Below are positions 27,296 through 36,819 of a stretch of DNA of 37,111 bases, in pieces. Within the stretch, counting starts at the first letter, position 1. The number at the start of each line of letters is the position of its first letter. This stretch comes from Lachnospiraceae bacterium (lineage in GTDB: Bacteria > Bacillota > Clostridia > Lachnospirales > Lachnospiraceae). The notes under the pieces were generated by a model. That model saw only the letters and a program-made list of their open reading frames with translations. It did no database searches and was not told the DNA's origin. The DNA is taken from the NCBI GenBank assembly GCA_024683155.1, contig JAIKYN010000217.1:1-37111 (forward strand), in the 5' to 3' direction. The position numbers and the translations under genes were made by a program.

Positions 27296-28278
27296 ATATA
27301 TTAGCCAATATCATTTCCCTTACCATCGTATTTGCAGTGCCTTTGATGCTGGTGGCATTAGGCGGAATGTATTCCGAGCATTCCGGCGTGATCAATCTGG
27401 CACTGGAAGGTATTATGATCATTGGAGCCTTATGCTCCTGCTTTACGTTACAAAGTCTGGATCGAAGCGGTTTCGGACCGGCGCATCCTCAGCTTTCCAT
27501 GTTGATCGCAATCCTGGTAGCCGGTGTGACCGGTATGGCATTTTCCGTATTACTGGCCTTTGCGGCCATCAACCTGAAAGCGGATCAGACCATTGGCGGT
27601 ACCGCACTGAATACCTTTGCCCCTGCTTTTGCAGTAGTGGTTACCTGGGCAGTGCAGGGACAGGGCCTGACCACCATTCAGATCCCTACCTGGATCCGTA
27701 TCACCCAGGCCAATTTCGGATTGGAACCGGGAGATGGCTTCTGGGATATGCTGATCTTCAAGTATTTTTATCTGACAACGCCCATTGCTGTGATCCTCTT
27801 CTTTGCAGCATGGATCGTAATGTATAAGACCCGATTCGGCCTTCGCTTAAGAGCCTGCGGTGAACATCCTCAGGCAGCGGATTCTGTGGGAATCAATGTA
27901 TACCGCATGCGTTATGCAGGTGTGCTGATCTCCGGTTTCTTAGGCGGTGTTGGCGGTATTGCATACATCATTGCCATCGGAAGCGGATTTAGTTCCAGCG
28001 TAGGCGGTTATGGTTTCCTGGCACTGGCTGTTATGATCTTTGGTAACTGGAAACCGGTACAGATCCTGGGTTCTGCCGTATTCTTTGCACTGTTCAAAGT
28101 AATCGCGGCTTATAATTCATCCATTCCCTTCCTTCCCAAGCTGGAAGGTGTAAAGGATAAGTCTTCGTTGTATCAGATGCTTCCTTATGTGGTGACCATG
28201 ATCGTATTGATCTTCACATCCAAGTCTTCCAAGGCACCGAAGGCGGAAGGTATCCCTTATGATAAGGGCTCAAGATAA
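27292..28278 (+). CDS. Nucleoside ABC transporter permease (BPD_transp_2 type)
   Basis: GMYSEHSGVINLALEGIMIIGA; RLRACGEHPQAADSVGINVYRMRY. Confidence 0.93.
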   Translation: MNILANIISLTIVFAVPLMLVALGGMYSEHSGVINLALEGIMIIGALCSCFTLQSLDRSGFGPAHPQLSMLIAILVAGVTGMAFSVLLAFAAINLKADQTIGGTALNTFAPAFAVVVTWAVQGQGLTTIQIPTWIRITQANFGLEPGDGFWDMLIFKYFYLTTPIAVILFFAAWIVMYKTRFGLRLRACGEHPQAADSVGINVYRMRYAGVLISGFLGGVGGIAYIIAIGSGFSSSVGGYGFLALAVMIFGNWKPVQILGSAVFFALFKVIAAYNSSIPFLPKLEGVKDKSSLYQMLPYVVTMIVLIFTSKSSKAPKAEGIPYDKGSR

Positions 28279-28337
28279 CAAACAGTATTTTCTTGGTAGA
28301 GCAAATATAAACCGGCAGCATGTACAGGAGGATAAAC

Positions 28338-28556
28338 ATGGCTAAGAAAATCGCAAAGATAATTGCATTCATTCTCATCATCATCGGCATTGCCGTGCTT
28401 GCTTATTATGCAGTGCAGTATTTTAAAGCAAGAAGAGGGGACGAGGACGTAGACTGGTTCCCTGTAGAGAAGATCGAAAACAAAGTAGACCAGATCAGGA
28501 AGCAGTTGGATGTACTCCTTGACCAGGTAAAAAAAGGAGATAGTTTCACATGTTAA
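28338..28556 (+). CDS. Small single-TM protein of unknown function
   Basis: [80 protein letters not shown]; overlaps the deoC start. Confidence 0.75.
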   Translation: MAKKIAKIIAFILIIIGIAVLAYYAVQYFKARRGDEDVDWFPVEKIENKVDQIRKQLDVLLDQVKKGDSFTC

Positions 28557-29188
28557 ATTCAAAAATGTTTGATCACACTCTGCTGAAGGCAGAGGCAACG
28601 CAGGATCAGGTAGCACAGATCTGTAAGGAAGCACTTACCTATGATTTTGCTTCCGTATGCGTAAACTCCTGCTATACTGCATTTGTTGCACAGCAACTGA
28701 AAGGAAGTACCGTAAAGACCTGTACGGTAGTTGGTTTCCCCCTGGGTGCCATGAGCACTAAGGCGAAGGCAGCCGAGACTGCATATGCAGTTGCAGACGG
28801 TGCAGATGAGATCGATATGGTGATCAATGTAGGAGCATTGAAGGAAGGCCGTTACGATTACGTTCTGGAAGATATCAAGGCTGTTAAGGATGCTTGTGGG
28901 CAGGCACATCTGAAGGTGATCATCGAGACCTGCCTTCTCAGCGACGCAGAAAAGGTAAAAGCTTGCGAACTGTCTGTGGAAGCAGGTGCTGACTTTGTAA
29001 AGACCTCCACCGGATTTTCTACCGGCGGTGCAAAGGCAGTAGATGTGGCACTTATGAGAAAGACCGTTGGTCCTGACATCGGTGTAAAGGCATCCGGTGG
29101 GATCCGTGATACCCAGACGGCTGAGAAGATGGTAGAAGCAGGCGCAAATCGTCTGGGAACCAGTGCTACCATCGCAATCTTATCCTAA
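28550..29188 (+). CDS. deoC: Deoxyribose-phosphate aldolase
   Basis: [73 protein letters not shown]. Confidence 0.97.
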   Translation: MLNSKMFDHTLLKAEATQDQVAQICKEALTYDFASVCVNSCYTAFVAQQLKGSTVKTCTVVGFPLGAMSTKAKAAETAYAVADGADEIDMVINVGALKEGRYDYVLEDIKAVKDACGQAHLKVIIETCLLSDAEKVKACELSVEAGADFVKTSTGFSTGGAKAVDVALMRKTVGPDIGVKASGGIRDTQTAEKMVEAGANRLGTSATIAILS

Positions 29189-29200
29189 GGCGGACCGGTC

Positions 29201-29788
29201 ATGGCAAAATTGTATTTCAGACATGGTGCAATGGGCAGTTCCAAAACCGCCAATGCACTGATGGTAGCTTATAATTACTATGAAAGGGGCAAACATGCCC
29301 TCATGGTAAAACCACAGCTGGAAAACAGGGACGGAAAACAGGTGATCAAAAGCCGCATCGGCTTAGAGCAGGAATGTGAGTTCGTAGAGAACCTGGTAAA
29401 GATGACTGATGAAGAGATCAAAGCGTATGACTGTATCATCGTAGATGAAGCACAGTTCTGTAAGAAAGCGGAGATCGAATTCTTCCTTCACATTGTGGAC
29501 CATCTGGGAATTCCTGTGATCTGTTACGGCTTGCGTACCGATTTCCGACGGGAACCCTTCGAAGGTTCCATCTGGCTTCTTGCGTGGGCAGATGTGATCG
29601 AAGAATTGAAGACCGTCTGTTGGTGCGGACAGGGAGCCTGTTGCAATACCCGTCTGGACGCCAACGGTAAGATCATTCGTACCGGTGAACAGGTGGTCCT
29701 GGGAGGCAATGACAGCTACATTGCCCTTTGCAGAAAACATTATGAGAACGGAGATATCGGTCCCGGCTGGGTGATCCCGAAGGATTGA
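29201..29788 (+). CDS. tdk: Thymidine kinase (type II)
   Basis: FRHGAMGSSKTANAL; IIVDEAQFC; ICYGLRTDFRREPFEGS; Zn motif CWCGQGACC. Confidence 0.95.
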   Translation: MAKLYFRHGAMGSSKTANALMVAYNYYERGKHALMVKPQLENRDGKQVIKSRIGLEQECEFVENLVKMTDEEIKAYDCIIVDEAQFCKKAEIEFFLHIVDHLGIPVICYGLRTDFRREPFEGSIWLLAWADVIEELKTVCWCGQGACCNTRLDANGKIIRTGEQVVLGGNDSYIALCRKHYENGDIGPGWVIPKD

Positions 29789-29821
29789 TCCTGAAAATAT
29801 AAGGGCCGATACGGAGACAAT

Positions 29822-30496
29822 ATGGAAAACAGAGAATACAAAGTATACGAGATCAAAAAAAGCGTATTTGAAGACAACAACAAAGAAGCGGATCAGCTTC
29901 GTGCGGAATTAAAAGAGAAGAAAACCTTTCTGCTGAATCTGATGTCTTCCCCCGGAGCAGGTAAAACCACCACGCTAAAGGCTACCATTGCTGCATTGAA
30001 GGATGAAATGAATATTGCAGTCATGGAAGCTGACATTGATTCCGATGTGGATGCAGCCACTATTGCAACCACCGGAGCTAAGGTCATTCAGCTGCATACC
30101 GGCGGTATGTGTCACCTGGATGCGGGTATGACCAGACAGGGGATCGAGCAGATCGGGATCGAGGGAATCGATCTGGCAATACTGGAAAATGTGGGCAATT
30201 TAGTGTGCCCCGCAGAGTTTGATACAGGATCTTCCAAGAACGCAATGATCCTCAGTGTTCCGGAAGGCGATGACAAACCGTTGAAGTACCCACTGATGTT
30301 CTCCATCTGCGATGTACTTCTGGTGAATAAGATCGATGCCATGGATTATTTTGATTTTGACCTGAAGGCTGTGGAAGAGCGGGCAAAACGCTTGAATCCC
30401 GATATCGAGGTGATCCCTATTTCCGCGAGAAACGGAGAAGGTATAGATAAATGGGCGGACTGGCTCAGAAGATCGGTTCGCGAATGGCAATCATAA
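29822..30496 (+). CDS. hypB: HypB-like Ni-metallochaperone GTPase
   Basis: LMSSPGAGKTTTL; GGMCHLDAGM; ENVGNLVCPAEFDTG; LLVNKIDAMDYFDFD. Confidence 0.93.
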   Translation: MENREYKVYEIKKSVFEDNNKEADQLRAELKEKKTFLLNLMSSPGAGKTTTLKATIAALKDEMNIAVMEADIDSDVDAATIATTGAKVIQLHTGGMCHLDAGMTRQGIEQIGIEGIDLAILENVGNLVCPAEFDTGSSKNAMILSVPEGDDKPLKYPLMFSICDVLLVNKIDAMDYFDFDLKAVEERAKRLNPDIEVIPISARNGEGIDKWADWLRRSVREWQS

Positions 30497-30507
30497 AGGA
30501 CGTGGGG

Positions 30508-30537
30508 GCGGACCTTTTTAAGGCCCGCTTTCTTTTT
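30508..30537 (+). terminator. Probable intrinsic terminator after hypB
   Basis: GCGGACC-tttttaa-GGCCCGC (one mismatch) followed by TTTCTTTTT. Confidence 0.65.
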
Positions 30538-30554
30538 ATCTAACGGCCGGATTC

Positions 30555-30627
30555 TTGATAAAAGGAAATGGCACGATCTTAATAAAAGGAAATGGCACGA
30601 TCTTAATAAAAGAAAAATGGTACAACG
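30555..30627 (+). repeat. Three tandem copies of a 24-bp unit (third copy 25 bp, diverged)
   Basis: TTGATAAAAGGAAATGGCACGATC / TTAATAAAAGGAAATGGCACGATC / TTAATAAAAGAAAAATGGTACAACG. Confidence 0.9.
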
Positions 30628-30641
30628 TAAAGAGAGGGATT

Positions 30642-31745
30642 ATGGATACCAAACGATTAATGGAATATACCAGACGATTTTTAAAAGATTATCAGATCTA
30701 CCAGACTTACTGGAATTATGAGGATGGAGTGGTCCTTATGGGATGTAAGCAGCTGGCGGAAGCTACCGGCGAGGAATCTTTTATGGAGTATATGATCCAC
30801 TACCTGGAAACAAGAGTCACGCCGGAAGGAACCATTCCTACATTTAAAACCGAAAAATTCAACATCGACAGCATGAACTGCGGCAAGGTGTTGTTTGCGG
30901 CGCTGGATCGAACCGGCGATGAGCGCTATAAGAAAGCACTGGATTTTCATATGGAAGTACTGGCAAAGCACCCCAGATGCAAATGCGGAAGCTTCTGGCA
31001 CAAGGAAATCTATCCGAACCAGATCTGGCTGGATGGCTTATATATGGCACAGCCTTTGTATATGGAATACGAAACCCGTTTTCACAATAAAGAGAACTAT
31101 AACGATATTATCCATCAGTTTGAGAATGTTCAGAAGTATCTCTATGACCCGGAGAAGAAACTGTACTATCACGGATATGATGAAAGCAGACAGGCGCCCT
31201 GGGCCAATAAAGAAACAGGATGTTCTGCAAACTTCTGGAGCAGAGCTTACGGCTGGTGGCTGATGGCACTCATTGATACCATGGATGTGATGAGCGAACA
31301 GATCTATGAACATTATCGTACACTGGAGGACATTTTCCGCATTGCAGTAAAGGGGTTGTTACCCCATCTGGATCCCAAGGACCATATGGTCTATCAGGTG
31401 ATCGATCATCCGGAAGCGGAAGGAAATTATACAGAAACCAGCGGCAGTGCCATGGCAGCGTATGCCATCATGAAGGGCTGCAGATTAGGCGTATTGCTTC
31501 CCGAGAAGTATCTGCAGGTCGGAAGAAGCATGTTCGAAGGCATTGTAGAAAACAAGCTTCGTCCGGACGAAAACGGCATCGACAAGCTTTATGATATCTG
31601 CCATGTGGCAGGCTTAGGGCCCGGAGAAGAGAGAGACGGTTCTGTAGCATACTATCTGTCCGAGCCTAAGAGCGTGGATGAGGCCAAGGGCGTAGGACCG
31701 TTCCTTATGGCCTTTGGAGAATACCTGAAAACCAGCGAAGAATAA
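30642..31745 (+). CDS. GH105 unsaturated rhamnogalacturonyl/galacturonyl hydrolase (YteR-like)
   Basis: Barrel motifs WLDGLYMAQPLYMEYE, WSRAYGWWLMALIDT, TSGSAMAAYAIMKG. Start set to ATG 30642; the upstream 29 codons are a translation of the tandem repeat. Confidence 0.9.
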   Translation: MDTKRLMEYTRRFLKDYQIYQTYWNYEDGVVLMGCKQLAEATGEESFMEYMIHYLETRVTPEGTIPTFKTEKFNIDSMNCGKVLFAALDRTGDERYKKALDFHMEVLAKHPRCKCGSFWHKEIYPNQIWLDGLYMAQPLYMEYETRFHNKENYNDIIHQFENVQKYLYDPEKKLYYHGYDESRQAPWANKETGCSANFWSRAYGWWLMALIDTMDVMSEQIYEHYRTLEDIFRIAVKGLLPHLDPKDHMVYQVIDHPEAEGNYTETSGSAMAAYAIMKGCRLGVLLPEKYLQVGRSMFEGIVENKLRPDENGIDKLYDICHVAGLGPGEERDGSVAYYLSEPKSVDEAKGVGPFLMAFGEYLKTSEE

Positions 31746-31761
31746 AAAGAAGAGGACCCTC

Positions 31762-33306
31762 ATGAATATCAAGATATTATTGGCTACAGCCAGAAGCGTG
31801 ACTTTAGAGATTGAAGAGGGAGGTCGGTTTCATACTACCTGCCCCTATGAGATCTATATCAATGGTGAAAAAAGAGGAGAGACAGACCGTGTGATCACAA
31901 ATCTGTTTTCCTTAAAGCCGGATACGGACTATACCGTGGAGTTAAAGGGAAGCAGCGGAAACGGGACGGTTTCCTTTCAAACCAAAAAGGAATTTGTAAC
32001 CCTGAATGTAAAAGAATTCGGAGCAGCAGGAGACGGGGAAACGGACGACACAGCATCGATCCAGGCAGCCATTCTTGCCTGCCCGAGAGATAGCCGGGTG
32101 CTGATCCCTAAAGGAACCTATAAGATCGGAGCGCTGTTCTTAAAGAGCCATATTGCATTGGAATTGGCAGAAGGAGCCATATTGTCTGCCAAAACAAGAC
32201 GGGAGGATTTCCCCAGATTACCGGGATTGATCCAGAGCTATGATGAGACAGATGAATACAATCTTGCCAGCTGGGAAGGAAATCCGTTAAACAGCCATGC
32301 ATCCATTCTTACCGGACTGGAAGTGGAAGATGTGGTGGTCTACGGAAAAGGCGAGATCAACGGAAATGCTTCCCGTGATAATTGGTGGGGTATTGTAAAG
32401 AAGATGAACGGATGTTATCGTCCGCACATGCTGTTTCTGAATCATTGTAAGGATATCCGCCTTCAGGGGTTAACCTTTACCAACAGTCCTTCCTGGACCT
32501 TACATCCTTATTTTTCGGAGAATATTGATTTTTTGGGAACCCGCATCGTGAATCCTGCAGATTCGCCCAATACGGACGGGATCGATCCGGAATCTGTAAA
32601 GAACATGAACATACTGGGTATGCATTTTACTCTTGGCGATGACTGCATTGCGGTAAAATCCGGTAAGATCTACATGGGACGGAAGTTCAAGCAGCCTTCG
32701 GAAAACATTCAGATCCGCCATTGTCTGATGGAGAATGGACACGGAGCTGTAACGGTAGGATCAGAGATGGCCGGGGGAGTAAAGAACCTGCTGGTGGAAA
32801 ACTGCATTTTCAGTCATACGGACCGGGGACTTCGTATAAAGACACGAAGAGGAAGAGGAAGAGATGCTATCCTGGATGAGATCACCTTCCGCAGCATTAC
32901 CATGGACCATGTAATGACGCCTCTGGTAGTTAATTCCTTCTATTTCTGCGATCCGGACGGACATACCAGCTATGTACAGAGCAGAGAAACCTATCCGGTG
33001 GATGAGAGAACACCACAGATCAAGAATCTGACCTTCGAAGATATGGTTTGTACCAACTGCCATGTGCGGGCAGCTTATTTTGAAGGATTGCCGGAGCAGA
33101 AGATCGAGAAGATCCGGATGAAGAATATTCAGATCAGCTATGCGGAAGATGCTAAATGCGGTGTGGCGGCTATGAGTGAAGGCGTGGAGGCCTGCAGCAA
33201 ACAGGGACTCTTTGCTTCCAATATCCATGAACTGATCATGGAGAATGTGAAGATCACAGGACAGGATGGAGAAGAAGTAGAGCTTCACAATGTAGATAAC
33301 ATGTGA
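31762..33306 (+). CDS. GH28 polygalacturonase-like glycoside hydrolase
   Basis: NVKEFGAAGDGETDDTASIQAAI; NTDGIDPES; GDDCIAVKSG; GHGAVTVGSEMAGGV; RGLRIKTRRGRG. No signal peptide. Confidence 0.95.
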   Translation: MNIKILLATARSVTLEIEEGGRFHTTCPYEIYINGEKRGETDRVITNLFSLKPDTDYTVELKGSSGNGTVSFQTKKEFVTLNVKEFGAAGDGETDDTASIQAAILACPRDSRVLIPKGTYKIGALFLKSHIALELAEGAILSAKTRREDFPRLPGLIQSYDETDEYNLASWEGNPLNSHASILTGLEVEDVVVYGKGEINGNASRDNWWGIVKKMNGCYRPHMLFLNHCKDIRLQGLTFTNSPSWTLHPYFSENIDFLGTRIVNPADSPNTDGIDPESVKNMNILGMHFTLGDDCIAVKSGKIYMGRKFKQPSENIQIRHCLMENGHGAVTVGSEMAGGVKNLLVENCIFSHTDRGLRIKTRRGRGRDAILDEITFRSITMDHVMTPLVVNSFYFCDPDGHTSYVQSRETYPVDERTPQIKNLTFEDMVCTNCHVRAAYFEGLPEQKIEKIRMKNIQISYAEDAKCGVAAMSEGVEACSKQGLFASNIHELIMENVKITGQDGEEVELHNVDNM

Positions 33307-33313
33307 TTTTTAT

Positions 33314-33350
33314 AAAAAGAGGACTCTTTTCAAGAAAGAGTCCTCTTTTT
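33314..33350. terminator. Bidirectional terminator between convergent GH28 and pectinesterase genes
   Basis: AAAAAGAGGACTCTTT-tcaag-AAAGAGTCCTCTTTTT. Confidence 0.9.
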
Positions 33351-33415
33351 TGATGACAGGATCGGAAACATGTCTGCAGAAACACGGACCGGGAATAAAC
33401 AGGAGATCAGAAGGA

Positions 33416-34414
33416 TCAGGATCCTAGAATGTGATCGATGGTATACTCTGCAGCTTCTTCGTCGGTTAACTGATGAGAGAAGGAGGCACGTTTTTCCGGA
33501 TTGGCACCGGGACCGGTGGAATCGTATTCTGCAAAGAAGATGGTATCGTAGGCGGAAGTTTTACCCCAATCATGCCATCCTTCCGGACGGATATGGGCAC
33601 CCATTTCGCAGTGGAGATATACAACTTTGGCAAATTCGCGCCAGGGCCTACCTAAATAACAGCTGTTATCCGGGCAGTTTCCGGTTAACTTGCAATGATC
33701 AAAGACAAAGCCGTAAGGGCTTTCTTTGGGTGTGGATGCAGCAGTCACATAGCCATAGATCTTTTGTTCTTCCATGGAAGCTGCAGCCGGCGCATCATCG
33801 GTTTTCTGGGAAAAGATCTCACAATTTTCAAAATAAGCAGTGGCGCCGCCGAAAATAAAATCCACATCTCCACGGATGTAGCAGTCTTTATAATAATGAC
33901 GTCCTACAATACGAGGTGCGAATTCTTTGGGACCGCGGAATCCGCCGGGTTCTACTTCCTTTGGAGGAAGAGGTGCGGCAAATAACGTGTCCTGGCTGGC
34001 CAGAAGATGACAGTGATCAAATACAATATGGTCCCCGTCTACATATAATGCCAGAGCCTGTCCTGCCAGACGACCGAAGCCGGCAGCATTTTCAAAGGTT
34101 ATATTTTTCGCGGTAAAATCATGGGTATCAATAAATACCGTCTGGGTACGGAAGGTACCGCGCTTGATACCGTCCTCTAATATTTCAAAAGCACCCAGGG
34201 AACCGGTGATCTTGGTGTTCTCGGGAGAATCTCCCATTAAAGTGATATAAGGCTTATCAATGGTAATAGGCCCCTGATAGGTGCCGGGAGAAAGCCGGAT
34301 CAATACAGGCTGCTCATTATCCGATGGAACAGAGACTATGGCTTCCTGGATTGTTGCAAATTCCCGTGGAAACGGGTCTTTCTGTTCCATATAAATTAAT
34401 TCCACATTTAACAT
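33416..34414 (-). CDS. Pectinesterase (CE8)
   Basis: FATIQEAIVSVP; ITLMGDSPENTKIT; GQALALYVDGDHIVFDHCHLLASQDTLF; CYIRGDVDFIFGGATAYFENCEI; LGRPWREFAKVVYL. No signal peptide. Confidence 0.95.
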   Translation of the reverse strand: MLNVELIYMEQKDPFPREFATIQEAIVSVPSDNEQPVLIRLSPGTYQGPITIDKPYITLMGDSPENTKITGSLGAFEILEDGIKRGTFRTQTVFIDTHDFTAKNITFENAAGFGRLAGQALALYVDGDHIVFDHCHLLASQDTLFAAPLPPKEVEPGGFRGPKEFAPRIVGRHYYKDCYIRGDVDFIFGGATAYFENCEIFSQKTDDAPAAASMEEQKIYGYVTAASTPKESPYGFVFDHCKLTGNCPDNSCYLGRPWREFAKVVYLHCEMGAHIRPEGWHDWGKTSAYDTIFFAEYDSTGPGANPEKRASFSHQLTDEEAAEYTIDHILGS

Positions 34415-34491
34415 TTTGCCCTCCTTTGGTAGAATGATCGTCTGATCATTTGGTTAATTCTTCGATGGATGCGGATCATAAGGTATAGAAT

Positions 34492-36768
34492 CTATAACGT
34501 GGTAGTATTATTTTCCCGCATGGCGCTGGGAGTAATGCCAAATACTTTCTTAAATGCGCGGCGGAAGGTATTGGCGTTGTTGTAACCTACGGCCAGGTAT
34601 AATTCATTTAAACTGATGTCTGTTTCCCGGATCAAACGGGATGCTTCTTCCATTCGGATGTTCTCGAGATAATTAGAGAAGTTTTGCTGATAGGTCTCCT
34701 TAAACAAATGGGAGAAATAGCTCTCGGATATGTGGAACTCGTCACTGATCTTGGTAAGACCCAGAGAGGGATCGGAGAACTTGTCATCGATATATTTGCG
34801 GATTTCCTTGATCAGCTGGCTCTCATCGGAAGAAGACTGGTTCAATTTGCAGAGGTTGTGTGCGATCTCTTCCATAAGCTGCATGGACATCTTACGGCCA
34901 AAGAGCGCATCCACATTTTCCAGAGCATTGCTGTTAAGATCTGTGGAGTGGATCAGGCTTCGAGCCCGGAATAAGGTGTTACGGATATCCGATAACAGGT
35001 ATTCCATAAGATGATTGGGGAGCGAACGATATTCCAGATTTTCCTGTCGGATGATCTCGAACAGGGAAGTCAGCTGATCGTCTGCTCCGGAAGAAATGCA
35101 GGAAACCATACGATTCTGAAAGTCTACGGGATAATAATAGCTGCCGGAATCCTTGCGGATCATCTGGTAAGGCAGGAATATGTAGTTCTTGTTGGTGTAG
35201 TTGATGGCTTCCAAAGCCTGGTCATAAGAACGCCAGATGGTCTCCAGATAGGTTTTGGGATTGCCCAGGCCGCCGTAAAGCCAAATGGAATAGTTCTCCA
35301 GAAGATAATTATGCAGGCGAAGGACCTTGTCCTGGATCTCCATGGGGTCATCGGAGGCGGTGGGGAAGTTCAGTAAAACCGCATAAGCGCGCTCGGCGGG
35401 GGAGAACATATACAGAGGTTCTCCCAGATAAGCTTTCAGGATCTCCTGCAGTTTCTGATAATCCACCTGCTCCGGAGTAGTAAATAAAGATTCCTGTTCC
35501 GGCTCGTTAATGTATTCATTTTCATAGATCACCATGTAAAGGACGTAGTAGCGCTGGCCGCTTTCCGGAAAGCCCAGATAGGAACGTACATAGTCCAGCT
35601 CATCATTGCTCTGGATCTGGCCCAGCATTAGACGTCTGGCGTAAGCATTTTGAAGGTGGGGACGCTGCTGCTCCAATGTTTCCTGCAGGTTCTCGTTGCT
35701 CTGGGTCATATCGATCAGCTGATCGTTCAGCAGAGAAACGGGCTTCAGGTTCTGGCGGGACATAAATACACTGAGGAACAGGCCGACAAATAAGGCAACG
35801 AATACCAGCAGACCATACAGGAACTGATAGTAGCGCAGGAAACCGGAGGCTGCTTTGGTAGGAAGGAACAAGTAGTAAGTAAGCCCGTTTACCGACCCGT
35901 TGCAGTTCAATACCGTCATTTTGGTGCCGTTGATACGAGTGTTTGCAATTTTGTTATCCTTGAATATAAGGGAAGAAATTGTTTCCTGTGTAATAGAACG
36001 GCCGTTATCGTTGTAGGTAAATGCGGTTTCTCCGCTTCCATCCACTGCAACCAGAAAACCATCCTCGTAGAAGGAAATATTCTTAAACAGTTCGGAAAAC
36101 TGTGTGCGATCAATGGAGAAACAAACAGATGCTTTGGTACCTGACAAAGAATAGGTAGAAAGATCCGTTACATAATAGTACAAAACCCGGGAGGGATTCA
36201 CCTGATAATCCACGGCCGGATTAAAATGACGGAAACCGTTGGCTCCGTTCAGCATGTCGATCCAGGCATCAAACCGGTCTTCTTTCATGTGTTCTTCATT
36301 GCTGTAGAAGGTCTCGCTGGTCTTAAACTGCGAATAGGACACAATGTAATCGGTGCTGGGTAAATAAATAAAGTAGGAACGGATTGGCAGGATAAATTCA
36401 TTGGGTATAAACAAGGTAAGATTCTGCTGCGCTTCATAAGCAGCGTAGATAAAATCGGAATCATATTTTGAATAGGAAACCAGACGGTGAACGGTTTCGG
36501 TCCGAGCGATCTGACTGCATAAGGTGTCCATTAAAGAAAGAGAGGTATCCATGGCAGATACAGATTGCTCCAGAAGGGACTGGTTTTCTTCCCAGAACCG
36601 GTCGTCGACGGACGAAATACTAAAGGAGTAAAGACTGATCCCCAGAATAAACATAAGGACCAGGATCAATGAATAAGAAAGGATCAGACGACGAACGAAG
36701 GGAGCCAGTCGGCCGCTGAGGGAAGAAATAAAAGACAATTGTTTCAGTTTTGATAAAAATGTAGCCAT
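34492..36768 (-). CDS. Membrane-spanning AraC family regulator with extracytoplasmic sensor domain
   Basis: TM1 ILSYSLILVLMFILGISLYSF, ~270 aa external region, TM2 FLYGLLVFVALFVGLFLSVF, C-terminal AraC HTH (FHISESYFSHLFKETYQQNFSNYLENIRMEEASRLI...YNNANTFRRAFKKVFGITPSAMR). Start 36768 has AAGG SD; 36789 has none. Confidence 0.88.
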   Translation of the reverse strand: MATFLSKLKQLSFISSLSGRLAPFVRRLILSYSLILVLMFILGISLYSFSISSVDDRFWEENQSLLEQSVSAMDTSLSLMDTLCSQIARTETVHRLVSYSKYDSDFIYAAYEAQQNLTLFIPNEFILPIRSYFIYLPSTDYIVSYSQFKTSETFYSNEEHMKEDRFDAWIDMLNGANGFRHFNPAVDYQVNPSRVLYYYVTDLSTYSLSGTKASVCFSIDRTQFSELFKNISFYEDGFLVAVDGSGETAFTYNDNGRSITQETISSLIFKDNKIANTRINGTKMTVLNCNGSVNGLTYYLFLPTKAASGFLRYYQFLYGLLVFVALFVGLFLSVFMSRQNLKPVSLLNDQLIDMTQSNENLQETLEQQRPHLQNAYARRLMLGQIQSNDELDYVRSYLGFPESGQRYYVLYMVIYENEYINEPEQESLFTTPEQVDYQKLQEILKAYLGEPLYMFSPAERAYAVLLNFPTASDDPMEIQDKVLRLHNYLLENYSIWLYGGLGNPKTYLETIWRSYDQALEAINYTNKNYIFLPYQMIRKDSGSYYYPVDFQNRMVSCISSGADDQLTSLFEIIRQENLEYRSLPNHLMEYLLSDIRNTLFRARSLIHSTDLNSNALENVDALFGRKMSMQLMEEIAHNLCKLNQSSSDESQLIKEIRKYIDDKFSDPSLGLTKISDEFHISESYFSHLFKETYQQNFSNYLENIRMEEASRLIRETDISLNELYLAVGYNNANTFRRAFKKVFGITPSAMRENNTTTL

Positions 36769-36805
36769 AATAAACCTTAAATAACGCATGAAATTTAAAT
36801 AAAAA

Positions 36806-36819
36806 TGTAAGCGTTTCCA
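36806..36819 (+). promoter_or_regulatory. CcpA/LacI-type operator (cre-like)
   Basis: TGTAAGCGTTTCCA, 13/14 match to cre consensus TGWAANCGNTNWCA; near the predicted start of the AraC gene (-10 TATAAT at 36825-36830 minus). Confidence 0.6.

Noticed and set aside
30555-30641. N-terminal extension MIKGNGTILIKGNGTILIKEKW of the GH105 ORF
   Set aside because: Translation of the tandem repeat; a properly spaced SD and ATG lie at 30642.
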